This document shows, piece by piece, positions 53,412-63,653 of a stretch of 64,000 bases of DNA; within the stretch, counting starts at the first letter, position 1, and each line of letters opens with the position of its first letter. The position numbers and the translations under genes are program-made. The notes under the pieces are model-generated. The model searched no databases. It was given only the letters and a program-made list of their open reading frames with translations, and was not told the origin of the DNA. The stretch comes from Pseudomonas cichorii (GTDB lineage: Bacteria; Pseudomonadota; Gammaproteobacteria; Pseudomonadales; Pseudomonadaceae), in NCBI RefSeq assembly GCF_015471405.1, contig NZ_BLVZ01000001.1, positions 310,001 to 374,000 of the forward strand, read 5' to 3'.

Positions 53412-55199
53412 GTGTCCTTTAACCACTACTACCAAAGCGAACTCACCGCATTGCGTCAGTTGGGCCGCCGTTTCGCCGAGCGTAGCCCGGCATTGGCGCC
53501 TTTTCTGGGGCAGGCCGGGCGTGATCCGGATGTGGAGCGGTTGCTGGAAGGTTTTGCATTCCTGACCGGGCGCCTGCGCCAGAAACTCGATGACGAATTG
53601 CCGGAGCTCAGCCATTCGCTGATGCAGTTGCTGTGGCCCAACTATATGCGGCCGCTGCCGGCGTTCAGCATTCTGCAGTTCGATCCGCTCAAGCGTTCCG
53701 GGCCTGCGCTGATGGTCGAGCGTGATACGCCAATCGAGAGTGTGCCGATCAATGATGTGCGCTGCCGCTTCCGCACCTGTTACCCGACCGAGGTATTGCC
53801 GCTGGATCTGGCGGCGCTGAATTACTCGGTGAAGGGCGACGGTTCGCTGTTGAGCCTGCGTCTGGAGATGAGTGCTGACGGTCACCTTGGCGAACTGGAA
53901 TTGAGCCGTCTGCGTCTGCACTTCGCCGGTGAACGCTATATCAGCCAGATGCTTTATCTCAGCCTGTTGCGCAACCTGGAAGGTATCGAGCTGATTCCGC
54001 TGGATGGTGCCGGCAAACCTATCAAAGGCGTCAACGATATTCCGATGGCATTCAAGATGCCGGGCGATCGCGTGCAGCCGGTGGGTTTTGCCGAAGAGGA
54101 GGCGTTGATTCCTTATCCGCTGAACACTTTCCGCGGTTATCGCTACCTGCAGGAATACTTCGCTTTCCAGGACAAGTTCCTGTTCGTCGACATCAACGGC
54201 CTGGATATTCTCAAAGCGCTGCCGCAAGACACCCTCAAGCAGATGCGTGGTCTGGAGCTGCGTTTCGATATCCGTAAAAGCGGTATCCAGCGCCTGCGTC
54301 CGACCCTGGATAACGTGAAACTGTTCTGCACGCCCATCGTCAATCTGTTTCCGCACGATGCGCTGCCGATTCGCCTTGATGGCAAACAGGACGAGTACCT
54401 GCTGCTGCCAGCGGAATACGATCTGGAAAACTGTGGCGTGTTCTCGGTAGAAACCGTGACTGGCTGGAAGCCCGGCGGCCTCGGTTATCAGGAGTACGTG
54501 CCGTTCGAGTCCTTCGAGCACGACCCGAGTTTCGACGTACCCAACAGCCGCCCGCATTACAGCATCCGCCAGCGTTCATCCTTGCTGCATGACGGCCTCG
54601 ACACCTACCTGAGCTTCGGCATCCGCCATACCGAAGCCCACGAAACCCTGTCCATCGAGCTGATGTGTACCAACCAGAACCTGCCGCGCAAGCTCAAGCT
54701 CGGTGATATCTGCATGGCGTGCGAAGAGACGCCGGAGTTCCTGAGTTTCCGCAATATCACGCCGGCCACATCGAGTTTTGCGCCGCCGCTGAACCGTGAC
54801 TTCCTGTGGAAGCTGATCAGCAACATGTCGCTTAACTATTTGTCCCTGGCCGACGTCAATGCACTGAAGGTGATTCTCGAAACCTACGACCTGCCGCGCT
54901 ACTACGACCAGCATGCGGAAAAGGTCAGCAAGCGCCTTCTGGGCGGGCTCAAGTCGATCAGGCATCAACACGTGGATCGGTTGCACCGTGGTCTTCCGGT
55001 ACGCGGTTTGCGCACCGAACTGACCATCGACCCGGAAGGGTATATCGGCGAAGGCGACCTGTTCGTGTTCGCTTCGGTTCTCAACGAGTTTTTCGCGCTT
55101 TACGCCAGTCTCAATTCGTACCATGAGCTGCGGGTAAAAAGCACACAGGGAGAGGTGTACCAATGGACACCACGTATGGGCCTGCAGCCCCTGCTTTAA
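53412..55199 (+). CDS. tssF: T6SS baseplate component TssF
   Basis: This is a 595-aa baseplate wedge protein that works with TssG, TssE and TssK. It starts at GTG 53412 (SFNHYYQSELTALRQLGRRFAERSPALAPFL), a sequence highly typical of TssF/VasA, followed by RDPDVERLLEGFAFLTGRLRQKLDDELPEL. The C-terminal part has LLHDGLDTYLSFG and LRTELTIDPEGYIGEGDLF with FASVLNEFFALYASLNSY. No truncation is seen. Its 3' end overlaps tssG by 37 bases. Confidence 0.96.
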   Translation: MSFNHYYQSELTALRQLGRRFAERSPALAPFLGQAGRDPDVERLLEGFAFLTGRLRQKLDDELPELSHSLMQLLWPNYMRPLPAFSILQFDPLKRSGPALMVERDTPIESVPINDVRCRFRTCYPTEVLPLDLAALNYSVKGDGSLLSLRLEMSADGHLGELELSRLRLHFAGERYISQMLYLSLLRNLEGIELIPLDGAGKPIKGVNDIPMAFKMPGDRVQPVGFAEEEALIPYPLNTFRGYRYLQEYFAFQDKFLFVDINGLDILKALPQDTLKQMRGLELRFDIRKSGIQRLRPTLDNVKLFCTPIVNLFPHDALPIRLDGKQDEYLLLPAEYDLENCGVFSVETVTGWKPGGLGYQEYVPFESFEHDPSFDVPNSRPHYSIRQRSSLLHDGLDTYLSFGIRHTEAHETLSIELMCTNQNLPRKLKLGDICMACEETPEFLSFRNITPATSSFAPPLNRDFLWKLISNMSLNYLSLADVNALKVILETYDLPRYYDQHAEKVSKRLLGGLKSIRHQHVDRLHRGLPVRGLRTELTIDPEGYIGEGDLFVFASVLNEFFALYASLNSYHELRVKSTQGEVYQWTPRMGLQPLL

Positions 55200-56170
55200 G
55201 CGGGCTGACCCGAGGTATACGCGAGTACTCGCTGTTTCAGGCCGTGTTGCTGGTAATCGACCGGCTGCGCGATGCGCACCCGTACCTGAGCGAAGACGAC
55301 CTTTATGACCAGCTTGAATTCCAGGCCAACCCGAGCCTGGGTTTCCCTGGCAGTGACGTTGATCGCGTGGAGTTTTTTGAAGAACACGGGCAGATGCGTG
55401 CGCGCATGCGTTTCAACCTGATCGGCCTGGTAGGTTCCGGTTCGCCGCTGCCTGCGTTTTACGGCGAACAGGCTCTGGGCGACAGCGAGGACGGCAACCC
55501 GACCCGTAACTTCCTTGACCTGTTTCACCATCGCCTGCAACGGCTGATGCTGCCGATCTGGAAGAAGTACCGCTATCGCGCCAGCTTTGAGAGCGGTGCA
55601 ATCGATCCGTTTTCTTCGCATCTTTTTGCCTTGATCGGCCTTGGCAGTGAAGAGATCCGACGCGCCAAGGAACTGAACTGGAAGCGCTTGTTACCGTACC
55701 TGGGCTTGCTCAGCCTGCGCGCTCACTCGGCCGCGCTGATCGAAGCGGTGCTGCGTTACTACTTCAAGCACGCTGAACTGACCATCGAGCAGTGCATTGA
55801 GCGGCGTGTGGAAATTCTCGAAGAGCAGCGCAATCGTCTGGGCCGTGCCAACAGCATGCTTGGGGAAGACCTTGTGCTGGGCGAACACGTACGTGATCGC
55901 AGCGGCAAGTTTCGCATTCACATCCGCGAGCTCGACTGGCAACGCTTTCACGAATTCCTGCCGATCGGTTTCGGTTATCAGCCGCTCTGCGCGCTGGTGC
56001 GGTTCACCTTGCGTGACCCGCTTGATTACGACATTCGCCTGGTATTGCGCCAGGAAGAAATCCGCGAACTGCGCATCGGTGAACAAAACGCCTGTCGCCT
56101 GGGATGGACCAGTTGGCTCGGCCGCGAAAAAGCGGACGGTGTGGTAACCCTGGGCAGCAAAATTCATTAA
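55163..56170 (+). CDS. tssG: T6SS baseplate component TssG
   Basis: This is a 335-aa baseplate protein, TssF's partner. It shows YSLFQAVLLVIDRL, IQFxANPSLGFPGSDV-like EFQANPSLGFPGSDVDRV, the LIGLVGSGSPLPAFYGE motif, FLDLFHHRLQRLMLPIWKKY and the LGEDLVLGEHVRDRSGKFRI segment. These are the conserved blocks of the TssG/VasB family. It starts within the end of tssF, implying coupled translation, and precedes clpV by 13 bases. Confidence 0.96.
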   Translation: MDTTYGPAAPALSGLTRGIREYSLFQAVLLVIDRLRDAHPYLSEDDLYDQLEFQANPSLGFPGSDVDRVEFFEEHGQMRARMRFNLIGLVGSGSPLPAFYGEQALGDSEDGNPTRNFLDLFHHRLQRLMLPIWKKYRYRASFESGAIDPFSSHLFALIGLGSEEIRRAKELNWKRLLPYLGLLSLRAHSAALIEAVLRYYFKHAELTIEQCIERRVEILEEQRNRLGRANSMLGEDLVLGEHVRDRSGKFRIHIRELDWQRFHEFLPIGFGYQPLCALVRFTLRDPLDYDIRLVLRQEEIRELRIGEQNACRLGWTSWLGREKADGVVTLGSKIH

Positions 56171-56183
56171 GGACAGATGACCC

Positions 56184-58838
56184 ATGATCAACGTAGACCT
56201 GCAACAACTTATTCAGGCACTGGACGCCGAAACCCGCCGTGATCTGGAGCGTTCAGCCGAGCGCTGCGTTGCCCGTGGCGGTAGCAAAATCCTTGTCGAA
56301 GACTTGTTGCTGGGCCTGCTGGAGCGCCCGCAAGGCCTGCTCACTCGCGCATTGCAGGATGCCGAAGTGGATGCAGGTGAGCTAAGCGCCGCGTTGCAAT
56401 CGCGTGTCGAGCACAGCGCCTCACGCAACCCGGTGTTCGCGCCAGAGTTAGTCCAATGGCTGCAAGACGCGCTGTTGGTGGCCAACCTTGAACTTGGCCA
56501 GAGTCAGGTCGAGCAAGCCGCGCTGATCCTTGCACTGCTGCGCAATCCGATGCGCTACGCTGGCAGCCGTTACCAGCCATTGCTGGCAAAACTGAATGTC
56601 GAACGCCTGAAAGAGTTCGCTCTGTCCCAGAAAGAGCAACCGGCCAGCGGCAAACCGGCAGTGCAGGGTGAATCGCTGCTGGAGCGCTTTACTCATAACT
56701 TGACCCAACAGGCCCGCGACGGCAAACTCGACCCTGTGCTGTGCCGCGACGGCGCAATCCGTCAGATGGTCGATATCCTTGCACGTCGCCGCAAGAACAA
56801 CCCGATTGTGGTCGGTGAAGCCGGCGTGGGTAAAACCGCTATCGTTGAAGGCCTGGCCTCGCGTATTGCCGCCGGTGAAGTACCACAAGTCCTCAAGGGC
56901 GTAGAGCTTCTGTCCCTGGACATGGGGCTGCTTCAGGCCGGTGCCAGCGTCAAGGGTGAGTTCGAGCGACGTCTCAAAGGCGTGATCGACGAAGTCAAGG
57001 CCTCGCCAAAACCTATCATCCTGTTCATCGACGAAGCCCACACCCTGATCGGTGCGGGCGGCAATGCCGGTGGTTCCGATGCCGCCAACCTGCTCAAGCC
57101 GGCCCTGGCCCGTGGCGAGTTGCGCACCATCGCCGCCACCACCTGGGCGGAGTACAAGAAGTACTTTGAAAAAGACCCGGCCCTGGCCCGTCGTTTCCAG
57201 CCAGTGCAACTGCACGAACCGACCGTCAGCGAGGCAGTGACCATTCTTCGTGGCCTGGCTCAGGTCTATGAAAAGAGCCACGGTATCTACCTGCGTGATG
57301 ACGCGGTGGTTTCCGCCGCCGAGTTGTCTGCCCGTTATCTGGCAGGCCGTCAGTTGCCGGACAAGGCTGTCGACGTTCTCGATACCGCGTGTGCCCGTGT
57401 GCGCATCAGCCTTGCTGCTGCACCGGAAAGCCTTGAACGCCTGCGCGGTGAACTGGCTGAAGGTGGCCGTCAGCGTCAGGCATTGCGTCGTGATGCCGAG
57501 GCCGGTCTGCTGATTGACCACGAAGCACTGGATGCGCTGGAAGCTCGGCTGGAAGAAGCCCAAAACGAAATGACTGCCCTGGAAACCCAGTGGACCGAGC
57601 AGAAACAACTGGCCGAGCGCCTGCTGGAACTGCGTCAGCAATTGGCCAAGGCCCGCGAAGCTGCGGCGGTCGAACCGACCATCAGCGTCGAAGAAGACGC
57701 CGAAGGCACGGTGATTGAAACCCTGACCAACGAAACCGACGAGGTCTTGAGCGTCGAGGCTCTGGAAGCCGAGCTGAACCAGACCCACAGCGCTCTGACC
57801 GCCGCCCAGACCAAAGAGCGTCTGGTGAGTTTTGAAGTCTGCCCGCGTCTGGTGGCTGAAGTGATCAGTGCCTGGACCGGCGTACCTCTGGCGCAACTGG
57901 CCCGTGAACACAACGCCAAGGTTGCCAGTTTCGCCGTTGACCTGCGCACACGCATTCGTGGCCAGGAACAGGCCGTACATGCACTGGATCGTTCGATGCG
58001 TGCCACGGCTGCCGGCCTGAACAAGCCCGATGCACCGGTGGGCGTGTTCCTGCTGGTCGGTCCTAGCGGTGTCGGCAAGACCGAAACCGCGCTGGCGCTT
58101 GCGGATTTGCTGTACGGCGGTGATCGTTTCATCACCACGATCAACATGTCCGAATTCCAGGAGAAGCACACTGTTTCCCGCCTGATCGGTGCTCCACCGG
58201 GCTATGTCGGTTACGGCGAAGGCGGCATGCTCACCGAAGCCGTGCGCCAGAAGCCTTACTCCGTGGTGTTGCTGGATGAGGTAGAGAAGGCTGACCCGGA
58301 TGTGCTCAACCTGTTTTACCAGATCTTCGACAAAGGCGTGGCCAACGACGGGGAAGGGCGCGAGATCGACTTCCGCAATACCCTGATCCTGATGACCTCG
58401 AACCTGGGCAGCGACCGTATCGCCGAACTGTGCGAAAACGGCGAGCGTCCATCCGCTGAAGTGCTTGAAGAAACCATTCGCCCGGTTCTCAGCAAGCACT
58501 TCAAACCGGCGCTGCTGGCACGCATGCGCGTTGTGCCGTACTACCCGGTAGGTGGCCCGGTGCTGCGCGAACTGATCGAAATCAAACTCGGTCGTCTGGG
58601 TGAGCGTCTGAATCGTCGTCAGCTGGAGTTCACCTGGTGCCAGAACCTTGTGGATCACCTGTCCGAGCGTTGCACTCAAAGCGAAAGCGGTGCACGCCTG
58701 ATCGATCATCTGCTGGATCAGCACGTTCTGCCGCTGGTGGCCGACCGCCTGCTCGACGCAATGGCCACCGGTGAAAGCCTCAAGCGGGTTCACGCCACGC
58801 TCGACGGCAACGCCAGCGTGACCTGCGAGTTCGCCTGA
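56184..58838 (+). CDS. tssH: T6SS sheath-recycling ATPase ClpV (TssH)
   Basis: This is an AAA+ unfoldase of the Clp/Hsp100 type (884 aa) that disassembles contracted TssB/TssC sheaths. The N-terminal Clp repeats (1-150) are followed by ATPase 1 (Walker [14 protein letters not shown], Walker [13 protein letters not shown]), a coiled-coil middle domain (about 420-540) and ATPase 2 (Walker [13 protein letters not shown], Walker [13 protein letters not shown]). The C terminus is the D2-small domain and no ClpP-binding loop is evident, as usual for ClpV. The gene is intact; the sigma-54 activator starts ten bases after its stop. Confidence 0.96.
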   Translation: MINVDLQQLIQALDAETRRDLERSAERCVARGGSKILVEDLLLGLLERPQGLLTRALQDAEVDAGELSAALQSRVEHSASRNPVFAPELVQWLQDALLVANLELGQSQVEQAALILALLRNPMRYAGSRYQPLLAKLNVERLKEFALSQKEQPASGKPAVQGESLLERFTHNLTQQARDGKLDPVLCRDGAIRQMVDILARRRKNNPIVVGEAGVGKTAIVEGLASRIAAGEVPQVLKGVELLSLDMGLLQAGASVKGEFERRLKGVIDEVKASPKPIILFIDEAHTLIGAGGNAGGSDAANLLKPALARGELRTIAATTWAEYKKYFEKDPALARRFQPVQLHEPTVSEAVTILRGLAQVYEKSHGIYLRDDAVVSAAELSARYLAGRQLPDKAVDVLDTACARVRISLAAAPESLERLRGELAEGGRQRQALRRDAEAGLLIDHEALDALEARLEEAQNEMTALETQWTEQKQLAERLLELRQQLAKAREAAAVEPTISVEEDAEGTVIETLTNETDEVLSVEALEAELNQTHSALTAAQTKERLVSFEVCPRLVAEVISAWTGVPLAQLAREHNAKVASFAVDLRTRIRGQEQAVHALDRSMRATAAGLNKPDAPVGVFLLVGPSGVGKTETALALADLLYGGDRFITTINMSEFQEKHTVSRLIGAPPGYVGYGEGGMLTEAVRQKPYSVVLLDEVEKADPDVLNLFYQIFDKGVANDGEGREIDFRNTLILMTSNLGSDRIAELCENGERPSAEVLEETIRPVLSKHFKPALLARMRVVPYYPVGGPVLRELIEIKLGRLGERLNRRQLEFTWCQNLVDHLSERCTQSESGARLIDHLLDQHVLPLVADRLLDAMATGESLKRVHATLDGNASVTCEFA

Positions 58839-58848
58839 GGTGGGTGTG

Positions 58849-60366
58849 ATGTTCACTCAGGTGCCACAGCCGCTGGCCTATGCCGAAGCCTTGCTCGCGC
58901 AGTTCTCTGAACTGTCGCGGGCGGCCAACGGTGCCGATCTGCTGAGTGGTTTTGTGCGTGGGCTGGCCGAGCTCAGCGGGTGCGAGCTGACTCAGGTCTA
59001 CCTGATGGATGCCACCCACACCTGCCTGGGCATGAATGCCGAATGCCTTGACGGCATCCTGCAACCCCGGGAGGCAGCGAGCTTGCCGGTGGATTACAAC
59101 GGCGAACAGCTGTTGCAGTTCGCCCTGTGCCAGAACCGCGTGATATTTCTCAGTGAACTGAGCGGTAGCCTGCACGAAACCAGTTTCCTGCCGGCACAGG
59201 CCACCCCATGGCAGTCGCTGCTCTGTGTGCCGATGGTCAATCATCAAAAAGCCGTTGAAGGCGTGTTGTTATGCGCAAGCCGCCAGCATGTCGACCTGCA
59301 AGGCTTTGCTGATTCCCTCGGGCAGCTTGGCTCGTTCGTGCTTGGCCAACTGCATCTGCTGCAACGTCTGCGTCAACCCGCCGATGAGCTACCCACTGCA
59401 TTGGCCCGTGTGCCCAATGCCAGCGATTACGGTTTGATCGGGAAGAGCGCCAGCATGCGCCGTACCTATTCGATGATCAGTAAAGTCCTGCACAGCCCGT
59501 ACACAGTGCTGTTGCGCGGCGAGACCGGCACCGGCAAGGAAGTGGTCGCACGGGCAATTCACGACTTCGGGCCACGTCGCTCAAAGGCATTCATCGTGCA
59601 GAACTGTGCAGCCTTCCCGGAAAACCTGCTTGAAAGCGAGCTGTTCGGTTATCGCAAAGGTGCATTCACCGGTGCTGACGTTGACCGTGAGGGTCTTTTC
59701 GACGCAGCCAATGGTGGCACTCTGTTGCTCGACGAAATCGGCGACATGCCACTGGCTCTGCAAGCCAAGCTGCTGCGCGTGTTGCAGGAAGGCGAGATCC
59801 GCCCGCTGGGTTCCAACGACACACACAAGATCGACGTACGCATCATCGCCGCCACGCACCGAGACTTGTCGGTGATGGTCAATGAAGGCACGTTCCGCGA
59901 GGACTTGTACTACCGTCTCGCGCAATTCCCCATTGAGCTGCCGGCCCTGCGTCATCGCGAAGGCGACATTCTCGACCTGGCCCGGCACTTTGCCGACAAG
60001 ACCTGTGCGTTCCTGCAACGTGACCCGTTGCGCTGGTCGGATTCGGCCCTGACTCACCTGTCCAGTTATGCGTTCCCGGGCAACGTGCGGGAACTCAAAG
60101 GCCTGGTCGAACGTGCCGTTTTGCTGTGTGAAGGCGGCGAGTTGCTGGCCGAGCATTTTTCCCTTCGTGCAGAAACCGTTCCCATGGACAGCAGTCTGAA
60201 TCTGCGTGAACGGCTGGAACAGGTGGAACGCTGCCTGCTCCTCGATTGCCTGCGCAAGAACGACGGCAACCAGACCCTTTCCGCCCGTGAACTCGGCCTG
60301 CCGAGACGCACGCTGCTTTACCGCCTTGAGCGCCTGAATATCAATCTGGGTGAATTCAATGGGTAG
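58849..60366 (+). CDS. Sigma-54-dependent activator of the T6SS locus (Sfa/VasH-like)
   Basis: This is a bacterial enhancer-binding protein of 505 aa. The N-terminal GAF-like domain (about 20-180) would sense a signal. The central AAA+ domain has Walker A GETGTGKE, the sigma-54 contact loop GAFTGA (in YRKGAFTGADVD), Walker B TLLLDEIGDMPL and the arginine-finger region FREDLYYRL. A C-terminal Fis-type helix-turn-helix ends the protein (LSARELGLPRRTLLYRLERL). ATG 58849 has GAGGTG six bases upstream and is preferred over GTG 58840. Its place after clpV matches sfa2 of P. aeruginosa HSI-II, so it probably drives sigma-54 promoters for T6SS genes such as hcp or vgrG elsewhere. Confidence 0.93.
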   Translation: MFTQVPQPLAYAEALLAQFSELSRAANGADLLSGFVRGLAELSGCELTQVYLMDATHTCLGMNAECLDGILQPREAASLPVDYNGEQLLQFALCQNRVIFLSELSGSLHETSFLPAQATPWQSLLCVPMVNHQKAVEGVLLCASRQHVDLQGFADSLGQLGSFVLGQLHLLQRLRQPADELPTALARVPNASDYGLIGKSASMRRTYSMISKVLHSPYTVLLRGETGTGKEVVARAIHDFGPRRSKAFIVQNCAAFPENLLESELFGYRKGAFTGADVDREGLFDAANGGTLLLDEIGDMPLALQAKLLRVLQEGEIRPLGSNDTHKIDVRIIAATHRDLSVMVNEGTFREDLYYRLAQFPIELPALRHREGDILDLARHFADKTCAFLQRDPLRWSDSALTHLSSYAFPGNVRELKGLVERAVLLCEGGELLAEHFSLRAETVPMDSSLNLRERLEQVERCLLLDCLRKNDGNQTLSARELGLPRRTLLYRLERLNINLGEFNG

Positions 60367-60402
60367 GCAAAAAGATTCGCTTTTCCCTTGTCCGCTTCTA
60401 AC

Positions 60403-60427
60403 AGCGCCACCCGAAAGGTTCGGCGCT
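60403..60427 (+). terminator. Hairpin between the activator and the small lipoprotein gene
   Basis: AGCGCC and GGCGCT pair perfectly, with further pairing of ACC and GGT inside. Only TTTG follows, so it is an attenuator or mRNA-stability element rather than a strong terminator; genes on both sides belong to one operon. Confidence 0.35.
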
Positions 60428-60453
60428 TTGTGCTTACTTCTGGAGACCCTCTG

Positions 60454-60594
60454 ATGTCTGTTCGTCACTGGCAAGCCTTCCTGCTGACACTTGTCGTTCT
60501 ATGTGGCCTTGGCGGCTGCAGCGGCAATTACAAATTCAATGACAACACCTATCGCCCATTGGGTGATCCGCAGGCGGTCAACCGCGGCAAGTGA
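60454..60594 (+). CDS. 46-aa lipoprotein of the T6SS locus (OrfX-like position)
   Basis: This is a very small exported lipoprotein: basic start MSVRHW, hydrophobic core, and lipobox LGGC with the acylated Cys near residue 22. After it only some 24 polar residues remain (SGNYKFNDNTYRPLGDP...). The open frame extends upstream to 60388, but ATG 60454 has TGGAGA at a proper distance and begins a clean signal peptide. It sits between the activator and fha. P. aeruginosa HSI-II carries a small uncharacterised gene (orfX) at the same point, so it may be a conserved accessory part of this T6SS subtype. Function unknown. Confidence 0.72.
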   Translation: MSVRHWQAFLLTLVVLCGLGGCSGNYKFNDNTYRPLGDPQAVNRGK

Positions 60595-60611
60595 CCGCAA
60601 GGAGCATCATC

Positions 60612-61808
60612 ATGGAACTGGTTTTCGAAATGCTTAACACCAAGCAGTTCGTGCCCACGGAGTTGTGCCAGAAGACCTTCAAGCAGGCTGGTGGCGTGAT
60701 TGGTCGGGGAGAGGACTGCGACTGGATCATCCCGGACCGCAAGCGGCACCTGTCCAACCACCACGCGCTGATCAGCTACCGTGAAGGCACGTTTTTCCTG
60801 ACCGATACCAGCAGCAACGGTATCCAGGACAGCGCCAACGGTGCGCGCCTGCGCAAAGGTGAGGCCGTACGTATAGAACACGGCAGCGTGTATGTCCTGG
60901 GTGACTTCGAGATTCGTGCACGTCTGGTTCGCGACCCGGCGACGTTCGACGTGGAAGTCGGTCGGCCACAGGCAGCCGGCAGCATCATTCCTGACGATGC
61001 GTTCCTCGACCTGGACCCGCTCAACGCCCTTGATCAGCAGGAGCGTGTCTATTCGGAAATCGAGGAACTGATTTCCCCGAACACAAGCATCGATGACGGC
61101 CGCCAGCGCGCCGACTATGCCCGCATCGACATGGAAAGCCTGTTGGTACCGGAGCTGATCGAGGTCGCGAAAAAGCCTGAACCTGCGCCAGCACCAATAC
61201 CGGTCGAGCGTCAGCCCGACAGTTTCTGGGACAAGTTTTCTGCTGCTCTGGGCGTGGACCTGAACGGTCTCGACCATGATGCCAAAGAAGCACTGGCGTT
61301 GAACGCCGCCCGCTTGCTCAAGCAAAGCGTCGGCGGTCTGCAACAGAGCCTGCGCACGCGCAGCGAGCTGAAAAACGAATTGCGCCTTGCACAGACCACG
61401 GTGCAAGGCACTCAGAAGAACCCGTTGAAGTTTGCCGTCGACACCAGCGAAGCACTGGGCATTCTGTTGCAACCGAACAAGCCCGGGCAGCTACCGGCCG
61501 AGCAGGCGATATCCCGTGCGTTCCGCGACCTGCAGGCACATCAGGTTGCGTTGCTGACGGCCAGCCGTGCCGCCGTTCGCGGCACTCTGGAACACTTCTC
61601 GCCGCAACAGCTCACCCTGCGTTTCGAGCGCGATAACAAACCGCTGCTCGCCACCTCCGGCAGTCGCTGGAGAGCTTACGGGCGTTATCACCAGGCTTTG
61701 CGTCAGGATGATGACTGGAGCGAGCGTTTGCTGGCCCGTGACTTCGCCCAGGCTTACGAAGAACAGATTCGCCTGATTTCCACCCTCCACACCGACCACC
61801 AAGGATGA
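60612..61808 (+). CDS. T6SS FHA-domain protein (Fha/TagH)
   Basis: This is a 398-aa cytoplasmic scaffold protein. The N-terminal FHA domain (about 1-100) shows GGVIGRGEDCDWIIPDRKRHLSNHHALI and TSSNGIQ, the standard GR...SRxH-like phosphothreonine-binding surface (here RHLSNHH). A middle linker is Pro/Glu-rich (KPEPAPAPIPVE). The C-terminal T6SS-specific domain (about 260-395) ends LLARDFAQAYEEQIRLISTLH. ATG 60612 has AAGGAG upstream. In HSI-I such proteins relay Ser/Thr phosphorylation to start T6SS assembly; HSI-II loci end with their own kinase/phosphatase genes, which would lie beyond the right edge. It overlaps tssJ by four bases. Confidence 0.92.
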   Translation: MELVFEMLNTKQFVPTELCQKTFKQAGGVIGRGEDCDWIIPDRKRHLSNHHALISYREGTFFLTDTSSNGIQDSANGARLRKGEAVRIEHGSVYVLGDFEIRARLVRDPATFDVEVGRPQAAGSIIPDDAFLDLDPLNALDQQERVYSEIEELISPNTSIDDGRQRADYARIDMESLLVPELIEVAKKPEPAPAPIPVERQPDSFWDKFSAALGVDLNGLDHDAKEALALNAARLLKQSVGGLQQSLRTRSELKNELRLAQTTVQGTQKNPLKFAVDTSEALGILLQPNKPGQLPAEQAISRAFRDLQAHQVALLTASRAAVRGTLEHFSPQQLTLRFERDNKPLLATSGSRWRAYGRYHQALRQDDDWSERLLARDFAQAYEEQIRLISTLHTDHQG

Positions 61809-62314
61809 TGCGCATGTTTCGCAGTACGACTGCTTTCTCTAAAACGCTGGCTGCGCTGACCGCCTTGGTGCTGCTGGCCGGCTGCTCAACGCTCTCGCCG
61901 TATTCGCATATCACCAAGCTCAACCTGAAGCTGACGGCCAGCGATCAGTTGAACCCGGACCTCAACGGTCGCCCGTCACCGATCGTGGTGCGCCTGTTTG
62001 AGCTCAAGCACCCGGTCGCATTCGAGAACGCAGACTTCTTCAGCCTGTACGAGCGGGCCAAGGAATCCCTGGCTCCGGACATGGTAGCAAGCGAGGAACT
62101 GGAGCTGCGCCCGGGCGAGACCGTCGAGCTCAAGCTCAGCGTGGGAGAGGGTAGCCGCTACGTCGGTGTTCTCGCCGCCTATCGTGACCTGCCGGAAACC
62201 AGATGGCGCTACACGCTGCAAGTGACCCCGCTGGCCCTCACCAACGCCGAACTGACCCTCGATCAGAACGGTATTCGCAGCCCCAATGAATCCCTCGCCA
62301 AGGCAGTTGACTGA
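61805..62314 (+). CDS. tssJ: T6SS outer-membrane lipoprotein TssJ
   Basis: This is a 169-aa lipoprotein that anchors the TssJLM membrane complex to the outer membrane. It has an N-terminal signal with lipobox LLAGC (Cys about residue 26), then the transthyretin-like fold of TssJ: LNLKLTASDQLNPDLNGRPSPIVVRLFELKH, a helix with FFSLYERAKESLAPDMV, and the strand YVGVLAAYRDLPETRWR. The start may be ATG 61805 or 61808 with no effect on the signal. It corresponds to lip2 in HSI-II and precedes tssK by two bases. Confidence 0.95.
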   Translation: MMRMFRSTTAFSKTLAALTALVLLAGCSTLSPYSHITKLNLKLTASDQLNPDLNGRPSPIVVRLFELKHPVAFENADFFSLYERAKESLAPDMVASEELELRPGETVELKLSVGEGSRYVGVLAAYRDLPETRWRYTLQVTPLALTNAELTLDQNGIRSPNESLAKAVD

Positions 62315-62316
62315 CC

Positions 62317-63648
62317 ATGAACTCTCATAAAGTCATTTGGCAGGAAGGCATGCTGTTGCGTCCGCAGCACTTCCAGCACAACGATCGTTACTACGATCAT
62401 CAGATGAAGACCCGAACCCAGTTGCTGGGTAGTTACACCTGGGGCTTTCTCAACCTGGATATCGACTTGCAGTTCCTGAACATGGGCAAGCTGGTGGTTA
62501 GCCAGGCCTCTGGTGTTCTGCCGGACGGCAGCCTGTTCGAGCTGGGCGGCAACACTGAACCGCTGGCTCTCGACGTGCCGCCCAATACCGGTAACACGCC
62601 GATCTATCTGGCGCTGCCGCTGGTTACCGGCAACCACATCGAGGCGCGCCGTCCGGAGCAGTCCGACGTCCTGGCGCGTTATACCGCGTACGATGCGGAA
62701 GTGGCCGACTCCAATGCCGGAGACGACTCCTCAAGCCAGGTCAGTTGTGGTCGTCCCGACTTCAAACTGTTGCTCGGCGAGCAGCAGAGCGATCAGGCGT
62801 ACGTGAAGCTGAAGATCTGCGAAGTGCTCGACACCACGCCGGACGGCGTCATCAGCCTCGACCCGGACTTTGTACCGACCTACATCCAGGCGCACGCTTC
62901 CAGCTACTTGCTGTCGTGCCTCAAGGAAGTCATCAGCATGCTCAGCCACCGGGGCGACACCATCGCCGACCGGATCCGTTCTAACGGCAAGGTGGGCGGC
63001 GCGGAAGTCGGCGATTTCATGATGCTGCAACTGATCAACCGCACCGAACTGCTGCTGCGTCATTACCTCGGCCTGGAGCAGGTACACCCGGAAGAACTGT
63101 ACCGCACGCTGCTGACCATGCTCGGCGATCTGGCGACTTTTTCCAGCGACAGCAAACGCCCGCGTCTGGACAGCCGTTATCAGCACAGCGATCAGGGCGC
63201 GAGCTTCCGCAAACTGATGGAAGCGATCCGTCAGGTGTTGTCGATGGTGCTGGAACAGCACGCCATCGAGTTGATCCTGCAAGCGCGTCAGTACGGCATC
63301 ATCGTATCCCCGCTGCACGACCACACATTGCTGGGATCGGCCTCGTTCGTACTGGCAGCCAGTGCCAACTGCGACTCCGAAGAGCTGCGTCACCGCTTGC
63401 CGGCACACCTCAAGGTCGGCCCGGTGGAGCGTATCCGCCAACTGGTCAACCTGCACCTGCCAGGCATCAAGGTCAAACCCTTGCCGGTGGCCCCGCGGCA
63501 GATCGCGTTCCACTCCAACAAAACCTATTTCATCCTTGAACTCAGTTCCGAAGACCTGGCGCAACTTGAACGCTCCGGCGGCTTTGCGTTCCACGTATCC
63601 GGCGAATTCGCCGAGCTTGAACTGAAATTCTGGGCCATAAGGAACTGA
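62317..63648 (+). CDS. tssK: T6SS baseplate component TssK
   Basis: This is a 443-aa trimeric connector between the baseplate and the membrane complex. It begins with the conserved VIWQEGMLLRPQHFQHNDRYYDHQM and contains LPLVTGNHIEARRPEQ, PTYIQAHASSYLLSCLKEVISML and the C-terminal receptor-binding part ending FHVSGEFAELELKFWAIRN. It is intact. tssL begins five bases downstream. Confidence 0.96.
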   Translation: MNSHKVIWQEGMLLRPQHFQHNDRYYDHQMKTRTQLLGSYTWGFLNLDIDLQFLNMGKLVVSQASGVLPDGSLFELGGNTEPLALDVPPNTGNTPIYLALPLVTGNHIEARRPEQSDVLARYTAYDAEVADSNAGDDSSSQVSCGRPDFKLLLGEQQSDQAYVKLKICEVLDTTPDGVISLDPDFVPTYIQAHASSYLLSCLKEVISMLSHRGDTIADRIRSNGKVGGAEVGDFMMLQLINRTELLLRHYLGLEQVHPEELYRTLLTMLGDLATFSSDSKRPRLDSRYQHSDQGASFRKLMEAIRQVLSMVLEQHAIELILQARQYGIIVSPLHDHTLLGSASFVLAASANCDSEELRHRLPAHLKVGPVERIRQLVNLHLPGIKVKPLPVAPRQIAFHSNKTYFILELSSEDLAQLERSGGFAFHVSGEFAELELKFWAIRN

Positions 63649-63653
63649 TCGAC

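Noticed and set aside
56448..58856. 802-codon open frame on the minus strand opposite clpV
   Set aside because: ClpV on the plus strand has all AAA+ motifs. The antisense frame has no recognisable domain and arises from the strong third-position G/C bias.
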